A stretch of 39,071 bases of DNA from Lysobacter sp. (GTDB lineage: Bacteria > Pseudomonadota > Gammaproteobacteria > Xanthomonadales > Xanthomonadaceae), in NCBI GenBank assembly GCA_030151365.1, contig JASLDW010000133.1:1-39071 (forward strand), given 5' to 3'. Below, in pieces: positions 1 through 5,845 of the stretch (positions are counted from its first letter, which is position 1; each line of letters starts with the position of its first letter). The notes under the pieces are model-generated. The model ran no database searches. It was not told where the DNA came from and saw only the letters and a list, made by a program, of their open reading frames with translations. The position numbers and the translations under genes were made by a program.

Positions 1-58
1 TGACCTTGAGGAAACGCATGGCGTCCCTGTAGGACTCGAAGTAGTAACGGCGGCTCAT
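1..58 (-). CDS. Hypothetical protein, N-terminal fragment cut by the window edge
   Basis: An ATG at 58 opens a frame that runs off the left edge after 19 codons, beginning MSRRYYFESYRDAM. Its start overlaps the stop of the preceding 37-codon gene in a TGATG junction, the coupling used throughout this genome, which is the main reason to believe it. No function can be read from so short a piece. It is the second gene of a unit that begins after the hairpin and repeat element at 197-271. Confidence 0.5.
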   Translation of the reverse strand, partial: MSRRYYFESYRDAMRFLKV

Positions 59-171
59 CACAGCACCGCCCAGCAGATGAACGAGACAGCGCCCGAGCAG
101 AACAGCAGAACAGCGTTACGCATCCCCAGCGTGTCGAGGACGGAATCCACAGCAGAGTTAATGGTGTACAT
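58..171 (-). CDS. Small membrane protein, 37 aa
   Basis: I chose the ATG at 169-171 because GGGAGG lies five bases upstream, one of the best ribosome binding sites in the window. The product has a polar N-terminal half and a hydrophobic C-terminal stretch (AVLLFCSGAVSFICWAVL), so it is probably a single-pass membrane peptide. It is the first gene after the terminator-like hairpin at 232-271 and the repeat element at 197-216, so it looks like the first gene of an early transcription unit. Its role is unknown. The frame stays open further upstream, but that extension crosses the regulatory element and is unlikely to be translated. Confidence 0.6.
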   Translation of the reverse strand: MYTINSAVDSVLDTLGMRNAVLLFCSGAVSFICWAVL

Positions 172-196
172 GAGTGCCTCCCTAGGCGTGAGTATT

Positions 197-216
197 GCCA
201 CATATGTGGAACGATC
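197..216 (-). promoter_or_regulatory. Early-region element, family A (TTCCACATA type)
   Basis: On the minus strand this reads GATCGTTCCACATATGTGG and lies about 25 bases upstream of the 37-aa gene, just after a terminator-like hairpin. The same TC(A/G)TTCCACATA core occurs upstream of the RNA polymerase gene, the gene after it, and the gene at 38693. The position between terminator and first gene suggests a promoter or operator. Whether host or phage RNA polymerase uses it cannot be told from sequence. Confidence 0.5.
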
Positions 217-231
217 AATCAAAATGAATCG

Positions 232-271
232 AACCGACAAGGCCCCATGCTTAGATGACGCCTTGTCGGTT
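232..271 (-). terminator. Hairpin, probable terminator before the left early unit
   Basis: A perfect 12-bp inverted repeat (AACCGACAAGGC and GCCTTGTCGGTT) with a 16-base loop. Read on the minus strand it is followed by a modestly T-rich stretch (CGATTCATTTTG). It sits directly upstream of the family A element, the same terminator-then-element order seen at 37764 and 38726. Confidence 0.6.
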
Positions 272-660
272 CCACTCGTTACCCTTGCGGGCATCGAATA
301 GAACCGTTGCCGGTCTAACCCAGTGCCGCTCCGCTAACGTCTCGGGTTCGCCATGTGGGATGCCTACACGCCACTGTTGTGGCCAGCATTCCCGGGCTTT
401 CCGAGTCCGCGCATCATCGCGCCTTCCCCTGAGTCCTATGCCCGTCCTAGGTGGGCTAACCTTCGCCAGTAACAGGCGTGTTCCCGGTAGACGCTTTGCA
501 GCACTTCACGGCCCGGAATCGGTGGCGATGTATTGCCTCGATGGGTCTATTAAACTCATTCCACATAGCGATGTCAATCCACATATGTGGATCAATGTTT
601 GAATTTGCGAGGTGCATCACACATTCCATTGGTTAACTAACTGAACCCACTCGTTCCATC
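272..660. other. Non-coding stretch in the left-end region
   Basis: No frame here has both a ribosome binding site and protein-like composition. The one longer plus frame (from 255) begins inside the hairpin and has arginine- and proline-rich shadow composition. The stretch holds one CCTAGG word (near 444) and a family A element on the plus strand at 556-592. Confidence 0.5.
556..592 (+). promoter_or_regulatory. Family A element in plus orientation
   Basis: The plus strand reads CATTCCACATAGCGATGTC and then AATCCACATATGTGG, that is, two copies of the TCCACATA core about 18 bases apart. The other complete copies lie on the minus strand. This one points toward the possible plus-strand genes at 681 and 1023, which suggests a divergent unit. 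The second half is also a CCACATATGTGG palindrome. Confidence 0.4.
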
Positions 661-680
661 TCGTGCGCTAGGCTTTGCCC

Positions 681-992
681 ATGTACCCCGCAGACGAAAA
701 AACGCTAACCGCAGCGGTCTTGAAGTGGCTGCGCGCCGACCCCGAACAGCGCGTTAGCAGACTCACGGAAGACGCCCAGGGTCGCCCAGTGCGCGAGCTG
801 GTGTCCTATGGTGTCGTTAGGGTTCGCGTGGTGGACATAGGTGGCGGCATCGGTGAGGTATTCACGGAGACCGGCCAGCACTTCGTCCCGCCCGATGAGG
901 GACACATTGCGTTCAAGACCTGGCAGTCACTAGAGACGACCTACGGCACCGCACCTAGGGTTGTCCCCAAGAGGTCACGCGGTTTGCATTAG
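681..992 (+). CDS. Possible plus-strand protein, 103 aa, unknown
   Basis: This is the only sizeable plus-strand frame in the window that reads like a protein: hydrophilic, with a balanced composition and mostly G/C third positions. It begins MYPADEKTLTAAVLKWL and ends with TAG. AGG lies ten bases before the ATG; an in-frame TTG at 675 is an alternative. A shorter minus frame covering 705-905 (GTG start, 66 aa) has comparable composition, so the coding strand is not certain. No family is recognised. A family A element on the same strand lies about 90 bases upstream. Opposite orientation to all core genes suggests a separately regulated or acquired gene. Confidence 0.4.
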   Translation: MYPADEKTLTAAVLKWLRADPEQRVSRLTEDAQGRPVRELVSYGVVRVRVVDIGGGIGEVFTETGQHFVPPDEGHIAFKTWQSLETTYGTAPRVVPKRSRGLH

Positions 993-1022
993 GGGAACGG
1001 CAGGTGGACTTAGGTGGATCGC

Positions 1023-1157
1023 ATGAGTACGCGTGTGCCCACCCACGAAAAAAAACAGATGATGAAAGACGGACGCGCGAACATGCAGCGCGCAGGCCAC
1101 ATGCGATGCACCTGCAATACACATAGGAATCGGATACCCAATCCAGCGCGTATCTAA
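1023..1157 (+). CDS. Possible small plus-strand protein, 44 aa
   Basis: The ATG at 1023 is preceded by AGGTGG at a spacing of five bases, a strong ribosome binding site, which is the only reason to list this frame. The product is short, basic and rich in Met, Arg and His, with a Cys-Thr-Cys near residues 29-31. It follows the 103-aa plus frame by 30 bases and could be its second gene. It could equally be a chance frame in non-coding sequence. Confidence 0.3.
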   Translation: MSTRVPTHEKKQMMKDGRANMQRAGHMRCTCNTHRNRIPNPARI

Positions 1158-1441
1158 TCGAATCAAGAACTTACAATTCGAGGTGACGCGACAGGTGACA
1201 TGGGAAGCAGCGATGGTGCCCGAACGTGTCCCGCTGGTGGTGGCGAGGCACCCCACGGGGGGTGATGCGGCCTGTGCTACAGAATACATACCCCTTCGGA
1301 AATTTACGGTAGACATTCCGGCCAGGTACACCAGCGATCCACCTAGGACGCTCTGTGCGCCTCTCTGTGCCCCGCGCACACCTTAGGACCACCGCTGGTA
1401 GCCCAAGGGCACCGAATGGCCTCACAGGGGCGTACATCTCG

Positions 1442-1464
1442 ATATGTGGAAGTTCTCTCTGGAG
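1442..1464 (-). promoter_or_regulatory. Partial family A element
   Basis: The minus strand reads GAGAGAACTTCCACATA, matching the downstream half of the element at 38692-38727, including its GAGAGAAC. The upstream half is not conserved. No gene follows it at close range on the minus strand, so it may be a relic or serve the genome end. Confidence 0.35.
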
Positions 1465-1586
1465 GGTAATGCCTACGGAGAAGCACCCGTGTCCCCTCTC
1501 CCCGAACAGGCTGGAGTCGGGGTGCCTAGGGAGGGCGTAGCTGAGGGGAGTCAGCCGAGGGAACACGGGCACACTTAGGTTATCTC

Positions 1587-1627
1587 ATGTGTACCTAGGT
1601 GTCCTGTGGAGAACATCAGGTACACAT
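1587..1627. repeat. 10-bp inverted repeat flanked by AGGTTAT direct repeats
   Basis: ATGTGTACCT at 1587-1596 pairs perfectly with AGGTACACAT at 1618-1627 around a 21-base loop. AGGTTAT occurs on both outer sides (about 1577 and 1628). No T-run follows on either strand, so a simple terminator is unlikely. A protein-binding or DNA-processing site at the genome end is possible. Confidence 0.45.
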
Positions 1628-1661
1628 AGGTTATGAATAGATATCTTTACCCACCCGTCTA

Positions 1662-1682
1662 TCTACGGTGCCGGTTTTATTC
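1662..1682 (-). promoter_or_regulatory. Candidate phage RNA polymerase promoter P1 (family B)
   Basis: The minus strand reads AATAAAACCGGCACCGTAGA. Three more copies of this block occur at 24196, 38841 and 38877 on the same strand. Fifteen conserved bases followed by a variable TATA/GTAG/TAAG and then A resemble the layout of T7-type promoters (specificity block, melting block, start). This copy lies just past the last late gene, where T7 has its right-end promoter. Confidence 0.6.
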
Positions 1683-1701
1683 TCGGCCTTGAAATACAGG
1701 G

Positions 1702-1887
1702 TTAACGCGATGCGCCCGGCTTGTACCAGCCGGTGCCCTTCAGGTTGAAATTGGTTGCGCTGACGGTTCGATGAAGAACGCCGCAGCAGTTTGGCTCACG
1801 ACATGGAGGCATTGGGTCACTGTGGGAGCGGACGAGCACGTCCTTCTCCTTACCGCAGTCGGAGCAGATTGTTTCGTACAGGGGCAT
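1702..1887 (-). CDS. FmdB-type zinc ribbon protein, 61 aa
   Basis: The product begins MPLYETICSDCG and has Cys at 8, 11, 29, 34 and 35. It closes with ATNFNLKGTGWYK, the usual C-terminal signature of FmdB-family zinc ribbons. The family is widespread in bacteria and phages, and its molecular role is poorly defined; regulation of gene expression is assumed. The start overlaps the stop of the GNAT gene in TAATG. It is the last late gene; the promoter-like repeat P1 follows its stop by about 20 bases. Confidence 0.75.
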   Translation of the reverse strand: MPLYETICSDCGKEKDVLVRSHSDPMPPCREPNCCGVLHRTVSATNFNLKGTGWYKPGASR

Positions 1888-2333
1888 TAGATGTCCTTGA
1901 ACCAGTAGACCGCATCGTCAGCGGCCCACGGGGATGATGGGTGGTAGGTCTTGAAGCCCTCCGAGATGAGGGAGTTCATCGACGGCGGGTTGTCTCGGGT
2001 GTACGTCACGACGCCGCGCGCAGGCAGCTTCTTCGCGTAGTTCACCCGGGCGCGGATGAGGCGCTTCTGTAGGCCACCGCCTCTGGCGTGTGGGAGAACC
2101 CCAGCACGCGACAGGTAGACGATGGGTCGCGGGTCGGCGTCATCGGACGGCCAGATAGCGAGCGAGGCGAAGCCGACGGGGTTGCCATCGGCGTATGCGA
2201 TCCACCAGTGGTCACCTTCGATTTCCCGAGGGGTGTCATGGGGAAGTGCCTCGTTCTGCATCCAAAGGAGGCAGTGCTTGATGCTGTCCTTGCTGGCGTC
2301 CACCTTGCGGATGATCGTCGTCAGTCCCGCCAC
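1887..2333 (-). CDS. GNAT-family N-acetyltransferase, 148 aa
   Basis: The sequence shows the GNAT fold: WWIAYADGNPVGFASL at about 43-58 as the beta2-beta3 hairpin, then VLPHARGGGLQKRLI at about 78-92 as the acetyl-CoA pyrophosphate loop (R-G-G-G-L). An Asn-Pro-Pro-Ser-Met-Asn segment follows near 115. The substrate is unknown. The start is GTG and the first 13 bases overlap the upstream gene. Such enzymes occur as accessory genes near the packaging end of several T7-like phages. It could modify a host or virion protein. Confidence 0.75.
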   Translation of the reverse strand: MAGLTTIIRKVDASKDSIKHCLLWMQNEALPHDTPREIEGDHWWIAYADGNPVGFASLAIWPSDDADPRPIVYLSRAGVLPHARGGGLQKRLIRARVNYAKKLPARGVVTYTRDNPPSMNSLISEGFKTYHPSSPWAADDAVYWFKDI

Positions 2334-2620
2334 GCCTTCCAGCCCCGGTAGGACTTAAACAGCGGTGGAATCTCCTCGTACCAGCGCGCCGCGAAGGAGC
2401 ACACAGCTTCCGCCATGAGCATCGCTGTAACGGGCGGTATGACGATTGCGAGCACCGACAGGTAACCGAGGTAGCTGTGAGTCGCGATGGCCTTACAGGC
2501 CGGCTGGATGCGTCTCAGGGCATTGATGGTTCCCTGTAGGAAATTCTCCAAGTGGTCATAGGTGGCCTGGCGGAAGTCCAGCCAGAACCCCAGGAGAACC
2601 ACGTACAGCGGCGAGTGCAT
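2321..2620 (-). CDS. Small membrane protein, 99 aa
   Basis: I start this at the ATG at 2620, which overlaps the endolysin stop (TGATG); the frame is open further upstream but that part is a shadow of the endolysin gene. It begins with a hydrophobic run (MHSPLYVVLLGFWLDF) and has a second, longer one near residues 53-76 (YLSVLAIVIPPVTAMLMAEA). Two membrane segments next to the endolysin suggest a lysis helper such as a second holin or antiholin, but no family is recognised. The spanins are encoded elsewhere (26125-26466), so this is not Rz. Confidence 0.65.
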   Translation of the reverse strand: MHSPLYVVLLGFWLDFRQATYDHLENFLQGTINALRRIQPACKAIATHSYLGYLSVLAIVIPPVTAMLMAEAVCSFAARWYEEIPPLFKSYRGWKAWRD

Positions 2621-3036
2621 CACAGCGCCGTCCTCACGTCGAACGAGGGGCACGCCTTGGCGACACCCGGCCAATCCCGATGACCACGAATGGTGATCCC
2701 GGGGTAGTCCTTCTTCAGCCTGGCGACCAACTCGCGGAGAGCGGCCTTCTGAGCCGGCGTGCGGGTGTCCTTCGGCTTGGCGTTGTTCTTGTCCATGCCG
2801 CCGACGTAGCAAACGCCGATGTTTCCGGTGTTGTGGCCTCCCGTGTGTGCCCCAAGGGTTTCCAGGGAGAGCGTCTGGATAACGCGACCATCCAGCTCGA
2901 TGACGTAGTGATAGCTCACCTGTCCGAACTTGGCCTGGTCCCATTGGCTGATAGTGCTTGCTTTTACATCGCGGCCTTCAGGAGTCGCCGCACAGTGGAT
3001 CGTCAGGTACTTAATCGTACCCAGTGGTTTCGTCAC
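2620..3036 (-). CDS. Endolysin, N-acetylmuramoyl-L-alanine amidase (T7 lysozyme family), 138 aa
   Basis: This is a zinc amidase that cuts the MurNAc-L-Ala bond of peptidoglycan at lysis. Zinc ligands and catalytic residues of T7 lysozyme are all present: His14 in LTIHCAAT, Tyr42 in SYHYVI, and His119, Lys127 and Cys129 in IRGHRDWPGVAKACPSFD. The length is close to T7 gp3.5 (151 aa). It sits after large terminase rather than in the early region where T7 keeps gp3.5. A second, degenerate relative occupies that early position (32887-33258). No signal peptide is seen, so release depends on the holin. Confidence 0.93.
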   Translation of the reverse strand: MTKPLGTIKYLTIHCAATPEGRDVKASTISQWDQAKFGQVSYHYVIELDGRVIQTLSLETLGAHTGGHNTGNIGVCYVGGMDKNNAKPKDTRTPAQKAALRELVARLKKDYPGITIRGHRDWPGVAKACPSFDVRTAL

Positions 3037-4698
3037 TTAGATCACGTCCAAGAAGTTGGTTGATCGGGATGACGTGCCAAGGACCGAATTGATGAAGTCT
3101 TCGTAGACCTTATCGGCCAGCTCCTCGCGGTAGCGGTCTTCTTCCTTCGTCACGTCGCGTGACAGCTGGTCCATCCAGTAGCGGACGGCCATCTCGACGG
3201 CCTCTAGCCTGTCGTCGTGGCGCAGCGCGCCTCGCATCTTCGTGATGCGGGTCATCTGGTAGAACAGCTGGTACATCTGCTTCTCGACCTTCTGGTCGGC
3301 CTTGAGTAACGCCGCGTCCACCACAAGGCGGTGCGAGTTCATCACAGGCTCCAGGGTCTCGATGATGCGGACTTCCTTCGACTTGCCGTAGTTCTTCACG
3401 TCCTCAATCGAGCACGGATAGATTCGAGCAAGCACAGGCTCCATCAGCTTGGCGAACATGCCGTCGCCGTAGTTGGACTCAATGATGATCGTGGACACCT
3501 TCTCGGCTCTCGCGATGTGCGCGAGAGTTTCGAGGTTCTTGATGTCGTAACCTCCAGAGAGACCCCCGGCTTTACGCAGGTACACCATGCCGCGAAGCAT
3601 CGCGGTCACCGCATAGCCCACCTCGTCCCCGCCTCGACCGCTGGGATCTATCGCGAGGATTTTCCCGGTGTACGGCTCCATCTCTTGCGAGACGTACATG
3701 GGGCGATACAGACGATCCCCGGTGAAGCCAACGGACGGGATGTCCGCATGGATTAGCTTCGGATCGGAAGACCACACAACGCGGATCGGGGCAACCTCGT
3801 TGTCCAGGTCCATAGTGATGAGGTCGCCGAGCTTCAGCGGGTAACGCTCCGCGTCGGACATGGTGGTGTCCAACTGGAACTGAAGCATGAAGCCAGAGCG
3901 GCCATAGGACGCCTCGCGTTCGAGTAGGTCTTGTTCGGAGAACCGAACGGTTTCTACTGCGGTCCACGCGAGTGAAGGCTGGGCGTCGTAGGCATTCGCC
4001 ACGACGGGAGCCAAACGGTCCCCATAGGACTCTCGCTGCTTCTTGTCTTTCGGGTAGCGCGCCGGCCAGATGCGAATCTGGTAGCCACGCTCCGGGAGCT
4101 TGTTGTAAATCGACTCCTCGGTCTGCGGGGTGCCGAGGTAGATCACCTCGCCATCCGGCTTGAGCACTGCATCGAACTCCTTGATGAGTTCAGCGAGCTT
4201 CTCTCGCTGCACCACAGTCATGGAGTTCTTCGGGACTTCAACGTCGTCCGCGATGATGGTGTCCGCGCGCGAACCCGTGAGCTGGCCCGTGATACCCACG
4301 GATTTCACCGAGGGGCTTTGGTCGGGCAACGCAGGACCAACATCGAACGCCAGGTTCGAGTCACGCTGCCCTGCACGGGCCTTTAGGTGAGCCAGCTCGG
4401 GGATCGTGTCGATGAGACGCTTGACGAACACGGAGAACGCATCGGCGCGCTCCTTGCTCGCAGAGACCACCATGATCTTCCTCTGGGGGTCGAGCAGTAA
4501 CAGCCAACACACGTAGGCGGCTGTCAGCCAGCTCTTGCCGATGCCTCGGTACGCCATGATGATGCGGCGGCGAGGGCCGTGCTGAAGGTACAGACACACG
4601 TCGTATTGCAACGGTGTCGGTGACGGGAGGTTCAGCAGTTTCCAGATGTGGAAGGCGAAGTTACGGAAGTCCCTGAAGGGATGTCCGTCTTCGATCAC
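3037..4698 (-). CDS. terL: Terminase large subunit, 553 aa (T7 gp19-like)
   Basis: The DNA-packaging motor ATPase and nuclease. Walker A is AYRGIGKS (49-56), Walker B TIIADDVE (147-154), and a coupling-type segment YLGTPQ follows at about 187-192. The C-terminal nuclease domain starts with ILAIDPSGRGGDE (Asp351). Length matches the T7 family (about 586). The start is GTG overlapping the small-terminase stop (GTGA). The stop is TAA and the endolysin follows without a gap. Confidence 0.95.
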   Translation of the reverse strand: MIEDGHPFRDFRNFAFHIWKLLNLPSPTPLQYDVCLYLQHGPRRRIIMAYRGIGKSWLTAAYVCWLLLLDPQRKIMVVSASKERADAFSVFVKRLIDTIPELAHLKARAGQRDSNLAFDVGPALPDQSPSVKSVGITGQLTGSRADTIIADDVEVPKNSMTVVQREKLAELIKEFDAVLKPDGEVIYLGTPQTEESIYNKLPERGYQIRIWPARYPKDKKQRESYGDRLAPVVANAYDAQPSLAWTAVETVRFSEQDLLEREASYGRSGFMLQFQLDTTMSDAERYPLKLGDLITMDLDNEVAPIRVVWSSDPKLIHADIPSVGFTGDRLYRPMYVSQEMEPYTGKILAIDPSGRGGDEVGYAVTAMLRGMVYLRKAGGLSGGYDIKNLETLAHIARAEKVSTIIIESNYGDGMFAKLMEPVLARIYPCSIEDVKNYGKSKEVRIIETLEPVMNSHRLVVDAALLKADQKVEKQMYQLFYQMTRITKMRGALRHDDRLEAVEMAVRYWMDQLSRDVTKEEDRYREELADKVYEDFINSVLGTSSRSTNFLDVI

Positions 4699-4931
4699 TG
4701 GTGCATGTGGTCTTCAGGGTTGAACGGGAACTTACCTTCCTCGACCTTCTTCTGAAGGCCAGCGATCGGAGTTCCCGGCACAACTACGGCTTCGATGCCG
4801 TTGTCCTTGAGGAACTGGCGCGCGACGTTGAGGAGAGCCGCGTTCGGTTCCCCATCAAGCGCCTTAGTCAGCACGGTAGCCAGAGTGTCGTGCAGTTCTT
4901 CGAGAGCACTCTTGGATGCCGCTTTACTCAC
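4695..4931 (-). CDS. terS: Terminase small subunit, 78 aa (T7 gp18-like)
   Basis: Predicted DNA-recognition subunit of the packaging motor. The N-terminal two thirds are helical (LEELHDTLATVLTKAL, then LLNVARQFLKDNGI) and the tail is Pro/Asp-rich (KFPFNPEDHMHQ), as in small terminases of T7-like phages. Start GTG at 4931, overlapping the holin stop by eight bases; the frame is open upstream but that is holin shadow. Its location between holin and large terminase is the T7 order. Confidence 0.85.
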   Translation of the reverse strand: MSKAASKSALEELHDTLATVLTKALDGEPNAALLNVARQFLKDNGIEAVVVPGTPIAGLQKKVEEGKFPFNPEDHMHQ

Positions 4932-5196
4932 GCAGGATCGCCTTAGAGAACAGCTTCTCCACTGCGGATGCACCGAGCGATGCGAGAGCGCACGACAGGC
5001 CGACATAGCCGACCATCGAAAGGCCGGGAATCAGCAGTACGACCATGCCAGCACCGCAGCCGAGGCCGGCGGACAGCAACGCGCGGCCAATTGCCTGACG
5101 CAGCTTGATCGGCTCGTCCGCCGCGAGAATCTTGGCGATACCGATGATGAGACCAGCACCGCCGATTGCGGTGATGATCTTTACGTCTTCGTTCAT
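4924..5196 (-). CDS. Holin, 90 aa
   Basis: It has three likely membrane segments, around residues 7-25 (IITAIGGAGLIIGIAKILA), 36-58 (with LLSAGLGCGAGMVVLLIP) and 60-78, a short charged loop EPIKLRQAIGR between the first two, and a charged end. This pattern (AADEPI..RQAIGRALL) fits the LydA-like holin family. The start ATG at 5196 has AGGAACAC upstream and lies seven bases after the adhesin stop. Holins form the inner-membrane lesion that lets the endolysin out. Confidence 0.85.
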   Translation of the reverse strand: MNEDVKIITAIGGAGLIIGIAKILAADEPIKLRQAIGRALLSAGLGCGAGMVVLLIPGLSMVGYVGLSCALASLGASAVEKLFSKAILRE

Positions 5197-5203
5197 GTGT
5201 TCC

Positions 5204-5839
5204 TCACGAGTAAATGAATTTGATCTTGCCGGCTGCGCCGGCTTGTCCTGGGCGGTTTGATGTTCCACCACCGATGCCGCCGTTGCCGCCTCTACCAGCC
5301 GAGTCGCTGTTGAGACCGACGACCGCAGCGCCGCCGCTTCCCCCAGAGAAACCATCGTTGCCGGGGTTTCCAGGGACGTTTGCGGCGTTGCCTCCTGAAG
5401 CGGAGCCGCCACCAGACAACGCACCGCCACCTGCGGATAGCGTTGTGATCGAGAGTGAGCCACTGGCGACCGTGCTGGCACCGCCTGTGTTGCTTGACGG
5501 AGCCGCACCAGCACCAACGGTGTAAGTTAGCGTTTGACCGCCCGAGCACGCATAAGTGGATCGGACGTATCCGCCACTACCAGAGCCGCTACCGTCATCA
5601 CCACCGTCAACTTCGCGAATGCCGATGGAGCCACTACCGCCGCCCGCCCAGACCTCAATGGTCACTTGGGTTGCGCCAGTAGGAACAGTTTCGGTTGCGC
5701 CAGTACCTGTGGTGTACGAACGGGTTACTGGGGTAAACGCCGACCACACAAGTGTGGAACCGTGGTAGACCGAGGAGACTGCACTGGAGCCGATATAGAG
5801 GGCGGAAGCGTCGCTCCCGCCGATCTTAATGTTCGCCAA
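5204..5839 (-). CDS. Glycine-rich adhesin-like ORF, 211 aa, in frame after the tail fibre amber stop
   Basis: The frame opens at a TTG at 5839, two codons after the tail fibre TAG and in the same frame. The N-terminal part (IKIGGSDASALYIGSSAVSSVYHGSTLVW) is a repeat of KIG...YIG...YHGSTLVW type common at the base of phage receptor-binding modules. Residues from about 65 on are Gly/Ser-rich with GGGSGS, GSGSGSGG and GGIGGG blocks, like distal adhesins of other phages. The TTG has only a weak GGG upstream. Either it is a separate gene with a TTG start, or it is the C-terminal extension of the tail fibre made by amber readthrough. In the latter case the fused protein would be about 939 aa. Confidence 0.8.
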   Translation of the reverse strand: MANIKIGGSDASALYIGSSAVSSVYHGSTLVWSAFTPVTRSYTTGTGATETVPTGATQVTIEVWAGGGSGSIGIREVDGGDDGSGSGSGGYVRSTYACSGGQTLTYTVGAGAAPSSNTGGASTVASGSLSITTLSAGGGALSGGGSASGGNAANVPGNPGNDGFSGGSGGAAVVGLNSDSAGRGGNGGIGGGTSNRPGQAGAAGKIKFIYS

Positions 5840-5845
5840 TGGCTA
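5837..5845 (-). other. Amber junction between tail fibre and adhesin-like ORF
   Basis: The minus strand reads GTCGGGTAGCCATTGGCG: codons GGG TAG CCA TTG GCG in one frame. Only one codon (Pro) separates the amber from the TTG. The sequence before it (NTLYVIVG) and after it (KIGG...YIG...STLVW) are modules often found joined in a single phage fibre polypeptide. TAG is otherwise used as the stop of only two minus-strand core genes here. Confidence 0.6.

Larger units (their letters stand above)
178..1630. repeat. Scattered YTAGG/CCTAGG short repeats
   Basis: The words CCTAGG, CTTAGG and CATAGG recur here, for example near 181, 444, 838, 955, 1011, 1126, 1338, 1385, 1530, 1576, 1595 and 1626, usually followed by T or G. 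Six full CCTAGG palindromes fall in this left end and one at 38758, while I noticed none in the coding core. T7 carries arrays of a 7-base repeat next to its terminal repeats, and this may be the equivalent. Enrichment is judged by eye. Confidence 0.4.
1158..1661. other. Non-coding, repeat-rich left-end region
   Basis: About 500 bases with no convincing gene. It contains a family A element (1442-1464), several YTAGG words, a 10-bp inverted repeat (1587-1627) and a 23-codon plus frame at 1469-1540 with GGAGG just upstream. Long frames on both strands show shadow-type composition. This is the likely non-coding end or concatemer junction of the phage genome. Confidence 0.5.

Noticed and set aside
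705..905. Minus-strand 66-codon frame opposite the 103-aa plus frame
   Set aside because: It is shorter, starts with GTG without a good ribosome binding site and is preceded at once by a stop. It remains a possible alternative to the plus frame.
1183..1386. Plus-strand 67-codon frame with GTG start, ending in TAG
   Set aside because: No ribosome binding site upstream of the GTG, composition rich in Pro, Arg and Cys at the end, and longer open frames on the opposite strand cover it. I treat it as chance.
1469..1540. 23-codon plus frame with GGAGG three bases before ATG
   Set aside because: The spacing is too short for efficient initiation, and the peptide has no feature. It could be a leader peptide but nothing downstream supports that.
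975..1572. Two long minus frames (134 and 133 codons) in the left-end region
   Set aside because: High Arg, Pro, His and Cys content, no ribosome binding sites, and they overlap each other. Typical shadow frames in non-coding GC-rich DNA.
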